Assembly: GCA_023664625.1 (NCBI GenBank)
Contig: JAMPFD010000002.1
Span: 1 to 64,000 of the forward strand
Direction: 5' to 3'
Source: Bacillota bacterium
Lineage (GTDB): Bacteria > Bacteroidota > Bacteroidia > Bacteroidales > Bacteroidaceae
DNA length: 64,000 bases
Below the pieces are notes generated by a model. It was given only the letters and a program-made list of their open reading frames with translations. It made no database searches and was not told where the DNA came from. Shown in pieces: positions 33,062 through 43,007 of the stretch. Positions within the stretch are counted from its first letter, which is position 1, and each line of letters starts with the position of its first letter. Position numbers and translations under genes: made by a program.

Positions 33062-35452
33062 TCATTCATTGGGATCAATGTACTTACACGTCATGCCTTT
33101 CGGAACAGAATAGTCTGCCACAATCTTTCCGGAAGCATCACGGTGCCATTCAATAGCAACCTTTCCCAACGGAGTTTCTGTACTTGCCTTCACCCAGTGA
33201 ATGTCTTTCACCGGCTGCGGACGGAATACGACCTCATTGCCATTAATGTTGATTCCCGCCAAAGACGTAAAATGGAAACCGTCAATGTGCCCCATCATGA
33301 AATGGTTCATAGACGACCCGTGTGCAGGATCCCACTGTTCAGTGAGCGTTGTCATACCCTGCTTTATCTGGAAACCATATCCTGGGACATCATCATGATT
33401 GAGCATCTTATAGAGAAGTTCCTGCAGGTTTTCCTCACAGAGCACCTCAAAGAGATAGCGGTTGCCTATATCGCCTGTAGAGAGACGGTCATTATGACGG
33501 TGGATATCAGCAACCAGCGAGTCAAGCACCGCCTGTCTGTCCGCCTCAGGGCAGAGATGAAGGTTAAGAGCTATAGCCAAAGCTGTTTGGGATGTATGCA
33601 GAGGATTCTTTCCGTTGTCACCATTATAAAATTCTTTCTGCCACGCTTCCTTTATATAGGATGCACGTTTGGAAAGCATAGCCCCATCATCTTTCTTGCC
33701 AAGCAATGCCGCCGTCCGGCTCATCATGTCTGTCCAGCGGTAGTAATGAGCGGTTGAAACGAGCGGAACGGAGGTGTTATGAGAAAATCCAGAACGAAAA
33801 TCACCATAGTCGTACCAGTCTCCGAGTCCCTGCTTCAGTATGCCACAGGAGTCTATCGTGTTAAGATAATTGACGTAGGCGAGCATCTTGTCATAATATT
33901 CCCTCAGCAATGAGTCGTCATCATAATACTGCTTGTACATCCAAGGCATCATGATGAACGTCCCGCCCCACTCCGGAGACTCGGCAAACGCATCCATTCC
34001 CGGACCACGGAAAAGAACATATTCCGGCGCTGTGGTAGGGATTGCCCCGTCAGGATGCTGTGCATCGGCAATATTCTGCATTGTCTGACGTGCGAAACCT
34101 GTAAGATCATAGTTCATGAACAGTCCTATGCCGTTGAGCCAATCTTGTTCAAGCCATCCAAGTTTCTCACGGTGAGGGCAGTCAGTGAACACACTCTGCA
34201 TATTTGAGCGCACGGCGCGGTCAATAAGTTCGTGGGTTCTGTTTACCAAAGGGTTACTGCACTCAAACGTTGAGACCTTGCGCGCAGAGTTGTAGACGAA
34301 GCACGAATTAACAGACTTTATAACAGGAAGTCCGTCAGGATTAGGTTCTCCGTCCATTACTGCCCCTTCTACTTGTATGTATCTGAAACCGTAATATGAG
34401 AAGCGCGGACGATAATGTTCTGCTTCCCTGCCACCTTTCAGCGTATAACTATAATAATGCTGACGTCCTGTCTGACGCTGATTGCACGCACCTTCGGGAG
34501 TAAGAGTCTCTGAGACATACAACCTGACCTCCTGACCGGCGTTTCCCTGAACGGAAATCTCCGGAACTCCGGCAAGGTTCTGCCCCATATCAAGCACGAA
34601 AGTTCCTTTCGGCAATTCATGTTTCGTAAGTTTCACCGCACCGGCACGTTCCTCATCGGAAAGATACTTCACGCTCTTCGGCGAGAAACGCTCCATAACC
34701 TTTACCGGCGGTGCCATACGTTCGCGCAGCACGCCTTTAGGACCTTCCTGAATCACCACACTCTTCCATTTCCTGGCGACGCGCGCGTCATAGTCCTCAC
34801 CGCCATAGATGCTGTTGAAAGTAATTTCAGAAGGTGACCACTGCCATGTCTTGTCAGTTACAATATTCTCCTCGGTACCATCAGTATATATAAGGTGCAG
34901 GCGAAGCTTGAGTGTCGGCGGTCCGAAACTTATCCTGAGTTTTGTATATCTTCCTCCCTGTTCGTTATAGAATCCGTTGCCAAGAAGCACCTCTATGCGT
35001 GTCTTCTTCTTGAAGTCACGTCCGGAAAGGTCATACTTATTGTAGAACACCGACTTGTCATAGTCGCTCCAAAGCGGCGTGAACTCATAGTCGTCTATGC
35101 GGTTACCGTCGATACGCACCTCGCTGAATCCAAGTCCGCAGACATACATTACAGCCTCCCTGACCTTCTTCTTCACAGTGAAAGTCTTTGCCACATATAT
35201 GGAGCGACGCGACAGAGGGTCAGCCGCTTCCCACAGAGGGAGGGCATCCTTCAATGCCTTTCCCGTATAGATTCTTCCTTCAGGAGTGTGAGCATCAGCC
35301 TTTGTTATGGCTCCCACCCATTCGGCACAGGAGAAAACATCCTGTGCCTTGGCCATGGAAAAGCCGGAAAGCAAGGCCATGAAGACCACCGTCCGTGCCA
35401 CAGAGGGCAAGAGGGAGCTGAGGATTGAAAAACGTTCTGTCATAACTGTCAT
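33062..35452 (-). CDS. GH78 alpha-L-rhamnosidase
   Basis: 796 residues with signal peptide (FMALLSGFSMAKAQ). Domain order fits GH78: N-terminal beta domains (EVRIDGNRIDDYEFTPLWSD, where a bacterial rhamnosidase N domain usually reads), then an (alpha/alpha)6 barrel with the diagnostic FTDCPHREKLGWLEQDW and, further on, FMMPWMYKQYYDDDS and EQWDPAHGSSMNHFMMG. It removes terminal alpha-L-rhamnose by inversion, here most likely from a pectin side chain given the neighbours. It follows the GH143-GH142 gene by 30 nt and is probably co-transcribed. Confidence 0.92.
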   Translation of the reverse strand: MTVMTERFSILSSLLPSVARTVVFMALLSGFSMAKAQDVFSCAEWVGAITKADAHTPEGRIYTGKALKDALPLWEAADPLSRRSIYVAKTFTVKKKVREAVMYVCGLGFSEVRIDGNRIDDYEFTPLWSDYDKSVFYNKYDLSGRDFKKKTRIEVLLGNGFYNEQGGRYTKLRISFGPPTLKLRLHLIYTDGTEENIVTDKTWQWSPSEITFNSIYGGEDYDARVARKWKSVVIQEGPKGVLRERMAPPVKVMERFSPKSVKYLSDEERAGAVKLTKHELPKGTFVLDMGQNLAGVPEISVQGNAGQEVRLYVSETLTPEGACNQRQTGRQHYYSYTLKGGREAEHYRPRFSYYGFRYIQVEGAVMDGEPNPDGLPVIKSVNSCFVYNSARKVSTFECSNPLVNRTHELIDRAVRSNMQSVFTDCPHREKLGWLEQDWLNGIGLFMNYDLTGFARQTMQNIADAQHPDGAIPTTAPEYVLFRGPGMDAFAESPEWGGTFIMMPWMYKQYYDDDSLLREYYDKMLAYVNYLNTIDSCGILKQGLGDWYDYGDFRSGFSHNTSVPLVSTAHYYRWTDMMSRTAALLGKKDDGAMLSKRASYIKEAWQKEFYNGDNGKNPLHTSQTALAIALNLHLCPEADRQAVLDSLVADIHRHNDRLSTGDIGNRYLFEVLCEENLQELLYKMLNHDDVPGYGFQIKQGMTTLTEQWDPAHGSSMNHFMMGHIDGFHFTSLAGININGNEVVFRPQPVKDIHWVKASTETPLGKVAIEWHRDASGKIVADYSVPKGMTCKYIDPNE

Positions 35453-35482
35453 CTTTATTCTTCAGAAACTTTAATTTTCTTA

Positions 35483-38400
35483 TCAGTCCAACTTACAGGT
35501 TATCCTTGACATTCCCTCGGCAGAAGCCTTCTTGACACCGTCCACAAAGACCATGAGTCCCTTGCCCTGATGGTAGCGCCGGCCGTCCTTGTCGTAAAGG
35601 ATTGTTATGTCATGACCGTGGTAGCGCACATTGTCAAGGCAGAAATAGGTCCATTTATCTTCAGGAATGAGCGGATTGACAACGATGCTGTTGTCAGCCT
35701 GTGGCTGCAGGCCGCAGATGCCGGTGATAAGAATATCGTTGAAAGTAGAATGGTTGTAGTAGCGCGAACGCTCCTGATCGCCTTTCAGCCAGTAGCCGGT
35801 CACCTCGTCCTGATACTCTCCTATGTATGGTTTCCCGCGCATGTGCTGGGCCTGAACATATTTCTCCATCTGCGTGAAGAACGCGTCTTTCAGTTCCGCA
35901 CCGGGCTGCGCCTGTCCGTCATTGAGGAAATTGACAAGGCCGGTAAGTGTCTGTGATGTGGCGAAAGGCCATATTGCGCCGTCCCATTCACATTTGCCCA
36001 CACCGTGGGTACGGAAAGCCGGATGACGGCGTTCCGCAGTTGTCAGACCGTAAGGAGCATTGAAACCCTGCTCATCGGCAACCTGCTGCCATGCCACCCC
36101 ATACTTGCCGTTGTCCATAGGCATCTTCACATACCACGGCATGTAGCCTATAGCCTCACGGACACCGGCGAGAGAATCACCGGTATGTGTCTCAAAGAAG
36201 CTGTCCTTCACGCTCCAGAGATTGTCAAGGACAAGTTTGCGCAGGGCCTCCGCACGGCTGTTATATTCATCAGCCGTAGCCTTGTCGCCGGCAAGAGCGG
36301 CAATATTTGCAAGGGCAATGTCATTACCGTACATGTAAGCGTTTACTGAAGGACGCATGAACTGCTGCGTACGTGAGCCGGAAACAGTCTCCTCCATGGC
36401 ATCACGGACATCACTCTGCCAGAACATGCCGTCAATGCCCTTTGCGTTGCGCTTTCTTATCTTTCCGTAGCCCGCCTTCTTTGCAGGGAAAGGCATATCG
36501 GGGCGGAACTGATTCCAGTGATACCAGTCGTCAACCTCCCATTTCACGGAAGGCAGGACAGACACCGCCCAGTCCTTACGGCCGTCAACAAGATAGCGCT
36601 GCCAGATGCTGTAAGGAATCCAGGAGGAGTACGCCGTGAGCTTTGCCATAGGCTTTCCGTCGTTGCCCTTATACCATGTGTTGATAATCTGGTCAAGATA
36701 TTCCGGATTGCGGAGCCACCTCGACTCATGTATATGGTGTCCCACGCCGGAAGAGATGAGTTTCCATTTGTCGGCATAGTTGCGCTGCACGAGGAACTCC
36801 GTCATAGCCCAGCCCACGGGAGTCTTCTCAATATGCTTGCGGAGAGTCCACCAGCGGTACCAGTACATCTCCTCGAAAGACTTCTGCGAGCACTCGAACG
36901 CCGGGCAGTTGTCGCGCATCCACTGCCATGCCTCACTGTTAGGAATGGCCTGCACGATATTCTCGTCCTCCATATTGTTGAAATAATCAACATAGCCTTT
37001 GTAGTCATTGTAGTCAAGAACGGCCGGAGTTCCGGCTGTTGCAGGCGTACCGTCATTCTCTATGGCATAGGTCTTGAAGTTTGCTATGCGGTATTCCGCG
37101 AGTCTGTCCTGCTCACCTGCGTCAGGCAGAATGCCGTCCCAGTCGGCAGGAGTGTCCACGGTAGGGTATGTGCGCTGTACACCTGTGCGGAACATTACGC
37201 GTTCAACGCTCCCCACAGGGGCAAAGAGAACGCGCGTGGCGGTTTTCTTTCCATCGACATACACTGTGGACATACGTGCCTCGACATTTATTTCAACACG
37301 GACATGATATTCCTTTCCCGGCTCATAGCTGATACACTTGCCGTAGCGTGCGCCCCCCTTGCTGCGGAGTTCGCCGCCGTCAGTCAGTTCAAGGCGTGCG
37401 CATGCAGTGCCCTGATTGTCAAGGAACTCTATCTGAAGCCACCCGTAGTCGTTCTGCGAAGCCTTCAGGTCAAACTCCACGGCAAGTTTCTTCGTAGCCG
37501 GAATTTTCCTTTCCACGCGGCAGTAGTCGAACTTGTCCTTGTCCGAGAGAGTCATCCATTTGCCGTCAAGGCTGACCGGAGCCTCTATCGGAGAATATAT
37601 GTTCCATGACGTAAGGCCGGCAAGGGTATTGCATTTCGTAAAGTCGTCGTCGGCATGTGCCGTGGCATCAATCTGCACAGGGACAGGAATGCGTGCCACC
37701 CACATATCCTCCTTGTTCATGGAATATGATACCCAGAGATCTCCGTCAGCTGGTTCACCGTTGCCTTCCTGTATGCCGCGGACATACTGCGGGCCGAACG
37801 ACTTATAGTTTCCTCCGTAGCGCATCGGCGGAATCTCGCCGGTCACAAGGTTTAGGGTGGTGTAGTTGAGGCCGTCGGCAGAGAGGGATATTGCCAGAGG
37901 CCAGCGGAATTCCGACGGGTTATATATTGTGGCGTAAGTGCCGTCGGAGAGACGCTGTCCCCAAATCTTGGCATTGCTGTTGACGAAGCCCTTGGCGCGC
38001 CCGATAGGCTGCGACCAAGTGTTGCCCCCATCGGTGGAGATACTGCTCAGGGCATGCTTCCAAAGAGCAACAATCCTACCATCAGGAAGAGTGTAGTCGT
38101 TATATGCTTTATAAGGCTTGTCAAGCGGAATGAGTTTCTCTCCTCTGTCGGCCTCCTCCACCCACTGCATGCGGATGCGAGGATTGGCATAAATTTCCTC
38201 CACCGCCTTACGCAGATGCTTATCTCCCTTGCGGTAGTTCGGGAAGTCTGTGTTCTTCTCGGTGAAATCATGGTTATAGTACATGAAGTATATCTTGCCC
38301 ATGCTTCCGTCCTCCTTTATCTCACGGATGACACGTCCTATTCCGTTTCCATCATTGTTATGATCTTTCTTGGAAAGGCAGACGCCATAGGAGCCAAGGG

Positions 38401-38902
38401 CATACAGACGGTTCTCGGAAGAGACATACCATCCCATGCGCTGGTGCATCACTGCCTTGAGGTTGTGCGCCGCCCCCTCTACACCTTTTTTTGTAAAACC
38501 TTCCGGCACGTCATACTCAGGGAAAAGCATCTCGGGCACCGACCATGAATAGCCGTCCTTGGAGCTTTGGACGAGTGTATGCGACGGCGGCACCTGCTCA
38601 TCCTTAGGGTCACAGAGATAATGAACGTAGAACTTTCCTTTCCAGTATGCCATCATCGGCTGGTGGTTATATGTCCATCCGAAGCCGTTTTCCGCACTCG
38701 GATGCTCACGGTTGGCACGCAATATCTGAATGTTATGCACCCCAACGACTGGTGACAGCTGTCCGTCATGATGATTGGGATTGCTCAGCTGTGTTCCACT
38801 GTAATACACCTGCGCAGCGGCTCCCTGGACACAGAACACGGAACACATACACAACGCCGCCTTCACCATAGAGGCGGTAATCGGTAATTTGATGTTACTC
38901 AT
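35483..38902 (-). CDS. GH143-GH142 fusion enzyme of rhamnogalacturonan II breakdown
   Basis: An 1139-residue secreted protein. The N-terminal half (to about residue 470) is a five-bladed-propeller-like exo-hydrolase (YNHQPMMAYWKGKFYVHYLC, WGQRLSDGTYATIYNPSEFR), followed by a beta-sandwich linker (about 470-620) and an (alpha/alpha)6-barrel domain (HHIHESRWLRNPEYLDQIIN, VDDWYHWNQFRPDMPF, GKCEWDGAIWPFATSQTLTG). This order and length match BT1020 of B. thetaiotaomicron, in which GH143 releases DHA and GH142 releases beta-L-arabinofuranose from RG-II. First gene of the leftward operon; a -7 box lies about 50 nt upstream. I saw no frame break. Confidence 0.85.
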   Translation of the reverse strand: MSNIKLPITASMVKAALCMCSVFCVQGAAAQVYYSGTQLSNPNHHDGQLSPVVGVHNIQILRANREHPSAENGFGWTYNHQPMMAYWKGKFYVHYLCDPKDEQVPPSHTLVQSSKDGYSWSVPEMLFPEYDVPEGFTKKGVEGAAHNLKAVMHQRMGWYVSSENRLYALGSYGVCLSKKDHNNDGNGIGRVIREIKEDGSMGKIYFMYYNHDFTEKNTDFPNYRKGDKHLRKAVEEIYANPRIRMQWVEEADRGEKLIPLDKPYKAYNDYTLPDGRIVALWKHALSSISTDGGNTWSQPIGRAKGFVNSNAKIWGQRLSDGTYATIYNPSEFRWPLAISLSADGLNYTTLNLVTGEIPPMRYGGNYKSFGPQYVRGIQEGNGEPADGDLWVSYSMNKEDMWVARIPVPVQIDATAHADDDFTKCNTLAGLTSWNIYSPIEAPVSLDGKWMTLSDKDKFDYCRVERKIPATKKLAVEFDLKASQNDYGWLQIEFLDNQGTACARLELTDGGELRSKGGARYGKCISYEPGKEYHVRVEINVEARMSTVYVDGKKTATRVLFAPVGSVERVMFRTGVQRTYPTVDTPADWDGILPDAGEQDRLAEYRIANFKTYAIENDGTPATAGTPAVLDYNDYKGYVDYFNNMEDENIVQAIPNSEAWQWMRDNCPAFECSQKSFEEMYWYRWWTLRKHIEKTPVGWAMTEFLVQRNYADKWKLISSGVGHHIHESRWLRNPEYLDQIINTWYKGNDGKPMAKLTAYSSWIPYSIWQRYLVDGRKDWAVSVLPSVKWEVDDWYHWNQFRPDMPFPAKKAGYGKIRKRNAKGIDGMFWQSDVRDAMEETVSGSRTQQFMRPSVNAYMYGNDIALANIAALAGDKATADEYNSRAEALRKLVLDNLWSVKDSFFETHTGDSLAGVREAIGYMPWYVKMPMDNGKYGVAWQQVADEQGFNAPYGLTTAERRHPAFRTHGVGKCEWDGAIWPFATSQTLTGLVNFLNDGQAQPGAELKDAFFTQMEKYVQAQHMRGKPYIGEYQDEVTGYWLKGDQERSRYYNHSTFNDILITGICGLQPQADNSIVVNPLIPEDKWTYFCLDNVRYHGHDITILYDKDGRRYHQGKGLMVFVDGVKKASAEGMSRITCKLD

Positions 38903-38953
38903 TTTATTATCTGTTAGTTTGATATTTTACACACATAAGGTAATGATGTTTGG

Positions 38954-38961
38954 CAAAGGTA
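38954..38961 (-). promoter_or_regulatory. Promoter -7 box of the leftward glycosidase operon
   Basis: TACCTTTG on the minus strand, 52 nt before the GH143-GH142 start codon. The -33 region reads GTTTAA about 19 nt upstream, a weak match. No binding site for a hybrid two-component or ECF regulator is recognisable. Confidence 0.6.
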
Positions 38962-40093
38962 CGAATTATTTTCCAAGATTAAACGGACATAAACCTAAAA
39001 ATATGTTAACACGTACGCTAAATTACACGTTTTGTGCATTTATGACTGGTTTGCCGATTATGCGGCTATGGAATATGGCATAAGAAATCAGGATCAAAGC
39101 CACCGGCCACCGCAAGACTTTTGTATTCAATCTCACTTCCGAACCGGCAAGGATGCCAAGGATATCAAGACATCATATTCAAAGCATCTACTCAGGCTAT
39201 GATCCCACAGCAACCGTTCCAAACAGCATCAGGCTGCCCCTGGCCATCTGCCGCATATTGAAAAAACGCATTGTGTGCAAATTAATTCAAGACGCAGTAT
39301 CCCGACAAGAAAGGAAAAGCCACAAACTCTGATTATGACCAAGACTATTCACGGAATCCTCAGCACATAGCTGTCATGGATTTGAGGTTGCAACTATTTT
39401 TCCAACATTTAATTCCTCAGGATAATTACAAATATGATAATAAGGCAGACAAGTTCCTTCACAGGAGTTTGTCTGCCTTTTTCTATTGTATGAATATACC
39501 ATGTACGGCATTACGAGATAAAGAGTGCCTGACAATAAACCAACCATATTCTCTGTGATTGCCAGGCTTATCAAGTTACAAGTAACTGTTGGAAATTAGT
39601 TTATACTAAAAACGCAGTTGTTTTTCAGGCGGTTAGTGTACGGAGCCGAAGGAGCAATGCGGGCATTGTGACTGAATGACAAGCACTGACTGACAAAAAA
39701 GAACGTTTTCGTTAAGCCGGATGAGCAGAACGAAACTCGTTTCAGTTATGCCATGGCGAGAAAAGGTAGAATGAAATTCAACAAGTTTTAGTGAGAAAAC
39801 ATTATATTGTAAAATAATTATCAATAGTTACTTATCCATACATTCTTTCGTCAGACGGCGGGTTTCTGATTATCATCTCCGCAGCCTTCAGTATTTTTAA
39901 TATACCAGCATTCTATTTCCACCATACACCCCTGCTATCACGCGGCTTTTACCTGTCATGTCAGCAGCAAGGATGACCAAGCACTTGCAGAGGACTTTTA
40001 TCAAAGAATAAATGCTAAAGCCCGACCAGACACTTACAGACAATGAAGCAATACATATTTAATCACATGAAAGCTAAAAACTTCGGAAAATTG
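38962..40093. other. Divergent intergenic region between the two glycosidase operons
   Basis: More than 1.1 kb without a supported gene, between a leftward and a rightward transcription unit. A terminator-grade hairpin at 39442-39484 has no obvious gene ahead of it. A frame around 39095-39335 (KATGHRKTFVFNLTSEPARM) might be a gene relic, but I cannot place it. Confidence 0.4.
39442..39484 (+). terminator. Orphan rho-independent terminator
   Basis: AAGGCAGACAA (39442-39452) pairs with TTGTCTGCCTT (39469-39479) over a 16-nt loop, followed by TTTTCTATTG on the plus strand. No coding region precedes it, so it may end a small RNA or mark a lost gene. Confidence 0.7.
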
Positions 40094-40124
40094 TTTCACA
40101 ATAAAAAAAAAATCAGTAACTTTG
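40094..40124 (+). promoter_or_regulatory. Promoter of the glycosyltransferase-led rightward unit
   Basis: TTTC (40094-40097), 19-nt spacer with a run of ten A, TAACTTTG (40117-40124). Start of transcription near 40131, about 100 nt before the GTG start of the glycosyltransferase. Confidence 0.65.
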
Positions 40125-40229
40125 TACTCGGTAAGTCTGCACTCCGCAAACACGGCATGTACGTTTTCCTGATGCCCGTTTGCATTTCCGCCGGCATCAA
40201 CCTCTATCAAACTATCCACACCATCACAA

Positions 40230-40979
40230 GTGAAGATTACACTCATCACCTGCACATACAACGCGGAGCGCGTATTGCAGAGGACTCTCGACAGCGTCCT
40301 CAGGCAACCATATGCCGACATCGAGCATATCATTATTGACGGTGCAAGTTCCGACAACACTGTCGTACTGGCCGAGAAATACAAGGAGCATAGCGACAGG
40401 CTGGGAAACGGACATTCCGTGGCAATACAAAGCGAGCCGGACAAGGGACTTTACGATGCCATGAACAAGGGCATAAGCAAAGCCACAGGAGAATACCTGT
40501 GCTTCCTTAATGCCGGAGACATGCTGACAGACAATGCCCTTGAGGGGTTTCCGCAAGGACACTGCGTTGTGTACGGAGAGACTGACATCGTGGACGAGGA
40601 CGGCAATTTCCTGCGCCACAGACGGCTTCAGGCTCCCGAGAGACTGTCATGGCGATCATTCAAAAACGGCATGCTTGTATGCCATCAGGCATTCTACGCC
40701 AGCACGATACTGGCGAAAGCAACGCCGTACGACCTGAGATACAGGATTTCCGGTGACGTAGACTGGTGCATACGCATAATGAAAGAGGGCGAGAAGCATG
40801 GCATGCAAACGTACAACACGCACCGTGTGCTGTGCCGGTACCTTGCGGGAGGCATGAGCATCAAGAACCACCGCGCATCACTTTTGGAACGTTTCCGCAC
40901 AATGAGGGAGCATTACGGCATTTTAACCACCGTGACCATGCACCTTTGGTTTGTAATAAGAGGCATGCTTAAGAAATGA
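40230..40979 (+). CDS. Family 2 glycosyltransferase
   Basis: 249 residues, GT-A fold: MKITLITCTYNAERVLQRTL, DGASSDNTV and KGLYDAMNKGISKATGEYLC (the family's D-x-G-x-S/D and NKGI elements), then NAGD as the metal-binding segment and SGDVDWCIRI near the acceptor site. Such WcaA-like enzymes add a sugar to a surface or capsule glycan using a nucleotide sugar at the inner membrane. Starts with GTG. It overlaps the next gene by four bases (ATGA). A polysaccharide cluster is not visible around it, so its pathway is unclear. Confidence 0.85.
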   Translation: MKITLITCTYNAERVLQRTLDSVLRQPYADIEHIIIDGASSDNTVVLAEKYKEHSDRLGNGHSVAIQSEPDKGLYDAMNKGISKATGEYLCFLNAGDMLTDNALEGFPQGHCVVYGETDIVDEDGNFLRHRRLQAPERLSWRSFKNGMLVCHQAFYASTILAKATPYDLRYRISGDVDWCIRIMKEGEKHGMQTYNTHRVLCRYLAGGMSIKNHRASLLERFRTMREHYGILTTVTMHLWFVIRGMLKK

Positions 40980-41692
40980 TTGCAGAGGAAAGGAAAATAC
41001 AAAGACTTTTCAGAAAAGGATGCGCCGAATACCGTCTCCTTGAGGACGGCGACAGAATACTCATTGCACTCTCGGGCGGAAAGGACTCCCTTGAACTAGC
41101 AAGACTCCTTGCCGGCCAGCAGAAGATATACAAGCCGCGTATCCGGGTGGAGGCTGCACATGTCGTAATGGACAATATTCCTTATGAGACAGACCGCAGT
41201 TACATCAAGAGCTTCTGCAACAGTCTCGGCATAAAGCTGCATATCCTCCATGCCCGATTTGAGGAAAGGGAGGATTCAAGGAAACCGCGGTGCTTCCTGT
41301 GCTCATGGACAAGGAGGAAGACACTTTTCGGTTTCGCCACAGCCAACGGCTTTAATAAGGTAGCATTAGGACATCATCAGGACGACATCCTTGTCACATT
41401 GCTGATGAACATGACTTTTGAAGGCTCCATGCAGACAATGCCGCCACGGCTGGAGATGGAACATTTCCCCTTGACCGTCATCCGCCCGCTGTGCCTTGTG
41501 CCGGAACATCTTGTCAAGACCGTGGCCGAGACGGAGGGCTTTGAGAAACAGAAGACGGCATGTCCTTACGAGCAGGTGACACGAAGACAGAGCATGACGG
41601 AGATGTTCCGCAAACTTGAAGAACTGAATCCCGAGGCCCGGTACAGCCTTTGGAACTCCATGCGCAACATCCACAATGAGCTTCTGCCATGA
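40976..41692 (+). CDS. TtcA-like PP-loop ATPase (tRNA 2-thiolation family)
   Basis: 238 residues with the PP-loop IALSGGKDSLELARL at about residues 25-40, a CxxC pair in KPRCFLCSWTRRKTLF and GHHQDDILVTLLMNMTF, the three hallmarks of the TtcA/TtuA group, which adenylate and thiolate tRNA bases with an Fe-S cluster. A third cysteine, TACPYEQ, lies where the cluster ligand is expected. Bacteroidetes commonly have such a paralogue; whether it modifies cytidine 32 is not shown. Coupled to the glycosyltransferase by a 4-bp overlap, 120 nt before the PatB gene. Confidence 0.8.
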   Translation: MIAEERKIQRLFRKGCAEYRLLEDGDRILIALSGGKDSLELARLLAGQQKIYKPRIRVEAAHVVMDNIPYETDRSYIKSFCNSLGIKLHILHARFEEREDSRKPRCFLCSWTRRKTLFGFATANGFNKVALGHHQDDILVTLLMNMTFEGSMQTMPPRLEMEHFPLTVIRPLCLVPEHLVKTVAETEGFEKQKTACPYEQVTRRQSMTEMFRKLEELNPEARYSLWNSMRNIHNELLP

Positions 41693-41812
41693 TTCTCTTT
41701 ACCGGATGATTGCAGAGAAGTGACGGCACGTATTGCAAATGACAAAGACGAAGGCAACGGCACGACATGACACTCTTGAAAGAATAATCCAAAAACCAAC
41801 ATCAATACATAT

Positions 41813-42997
41813 ATGAAATACAACTTTGATGAAATTGTCCCGCGTGAAGGGACAGACAGTTTCAAGCTGAACCGTGTAGAAGAAATATGCGGAAAGACTG
41901 ATGTGCTGCCGATGTGGGTGGCAGACATGGACTTCCGTACTCCGCCTTTTATAATCAAAGCCCTGGAGAAGCGTATCCACCAGGGGGTGCTTGGATATAC
42001 ATGCACCAATGACTGCTACTATGATTCCATCTGCCGGTGGTGTAAAAAGCAGTATGGCATGGAGGTGAAGCCTGAGATGGTGAACTATATTCCGGGAGTT
42101 GTCGCCGGCATACTTCTCGCCGTTCAGGCATTCACGGAAAAGGGCGACAGCATTCTCATACAGCAGCCCGTCTACCATCCTTTCCGCCTTGTACCTGAGG
42201 CCGCAGGAAGGAAGGTGGTCATGTCACCGCTGCGAAGGACTGAAGAGAACTTCGAAATGGACTTCGACCGTTTGCGCAAGGACATCAAGGGTTGCAGGAT
42301 GATGATTCTCTGCAATCCTCATAACCCTGCCGGAATATGCTGGTCCAAGGAAGATTTGCAGACCGTGGCGCATATATGCGCCGAAGAGGGTGTCCTCGTT
42401 GTCAGTGATGAGATTCACTGCGACATGGTACTATACGGAAGGAAGCATATTCCTTTCGCCACCGTCAGTGAGGAGGCACGCATGAACAGCATTACGCTGC
42501 AGGCCCCGACAAAGGTGTTCAACATGCCGGGCGTGGTGGCTTCACAGGCTATCGTGTTCAATCCTGAAATCAGAGAAAAGTATTTCGGATATATCTGGGG
42601 CACCGACCAGGATGCCGGAAACGTATTCGCATACGACTGTGTGGCGGCATGCTACAGCGAGGATGGTGACGAATGGAGGAAAGAGATGCTGGAATATGTA
42701 GAGGGAAACATTGACCTGCTCTGCTCCAGACTTGCCGAAGAGTGCCCGCTGATAAAGCCTATCCGCCCGGAAGCATCGTTCCTTGTGTTCCTTGACTGCC
42801 GCGAGCTGATGGATGCGGAGGGAATGAAGGATCAGTCTGACCTCATCTGCTTCTTCGCAAGCAAGGCTCATCTCGCCCTCAACAGCGGAGACATGTTCGG
42901 CAACCTCGGCACCGGTTACATGCGCATGAACCTTGCCTGCCCGCGTTCTGTACTTAACAAGGCCATTGACCTGATGGTGGAAGCCGTGAAAAAATAA
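41813..42997 (+). CDS. PatB/MalY-type aminotransferase-fold C-S lyase
   Basis: 394-residue fold-type-I PLP protein. It begins in the PatB way (MKYNFDEIVPREGTDSFKLN, then LPMWVADMDFRTPP). Further marks are NPHNPAGICWSKEDL, VVSDEIHCDMV (Asp for the PLP nitrogen) and the lysine segment LQAPTKVFNMPGV. Such enzymes cleave cystathionine or related thioethers to pyruvate, ammonia and a thiol; some act as regulators or in cysteine/methionine salvage. It directly precedes the GH106 gene (10-nt gap), although no functional tie to pectin is known. Confidence 0.88.
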   Translation: MKYNFDEIVPREGTDSFKLNRVEEICGKTDVLPMWVADMDFRTPPFIIKALEKRIHQGVLGYTCTNDCYYDSICRWCKKQYGMEVKPEMVNYIPGVVAGILLAVQAFTEKGDSILIQQPVYHPFRLVPEAAGRKVVMSPLRRTEENFEMDFDRLRKDIKGCRMMILCNPHNPAGICWSKEDLQTVAHICAEEGVLVVSDEIHCDMVLYGRKHIPFATVSEEARMNSITLQAPTKVFNMPGVVASQAIVFNPEIREKYFGYIWGTDQDAGNVFAYDCVAACYSEDGDEWRKEMLEYVEGNIDLLCSRLAEECPLIKPIRPEASFLVFLDCRELMDAEGMKDQSDLICFFASKAHLALNSGDMFGNLGTGYMRMNLACPRSVLNKAIDLMVEAVKK

Positions 42998-43007
42998 TAT
43001 CAATGTC

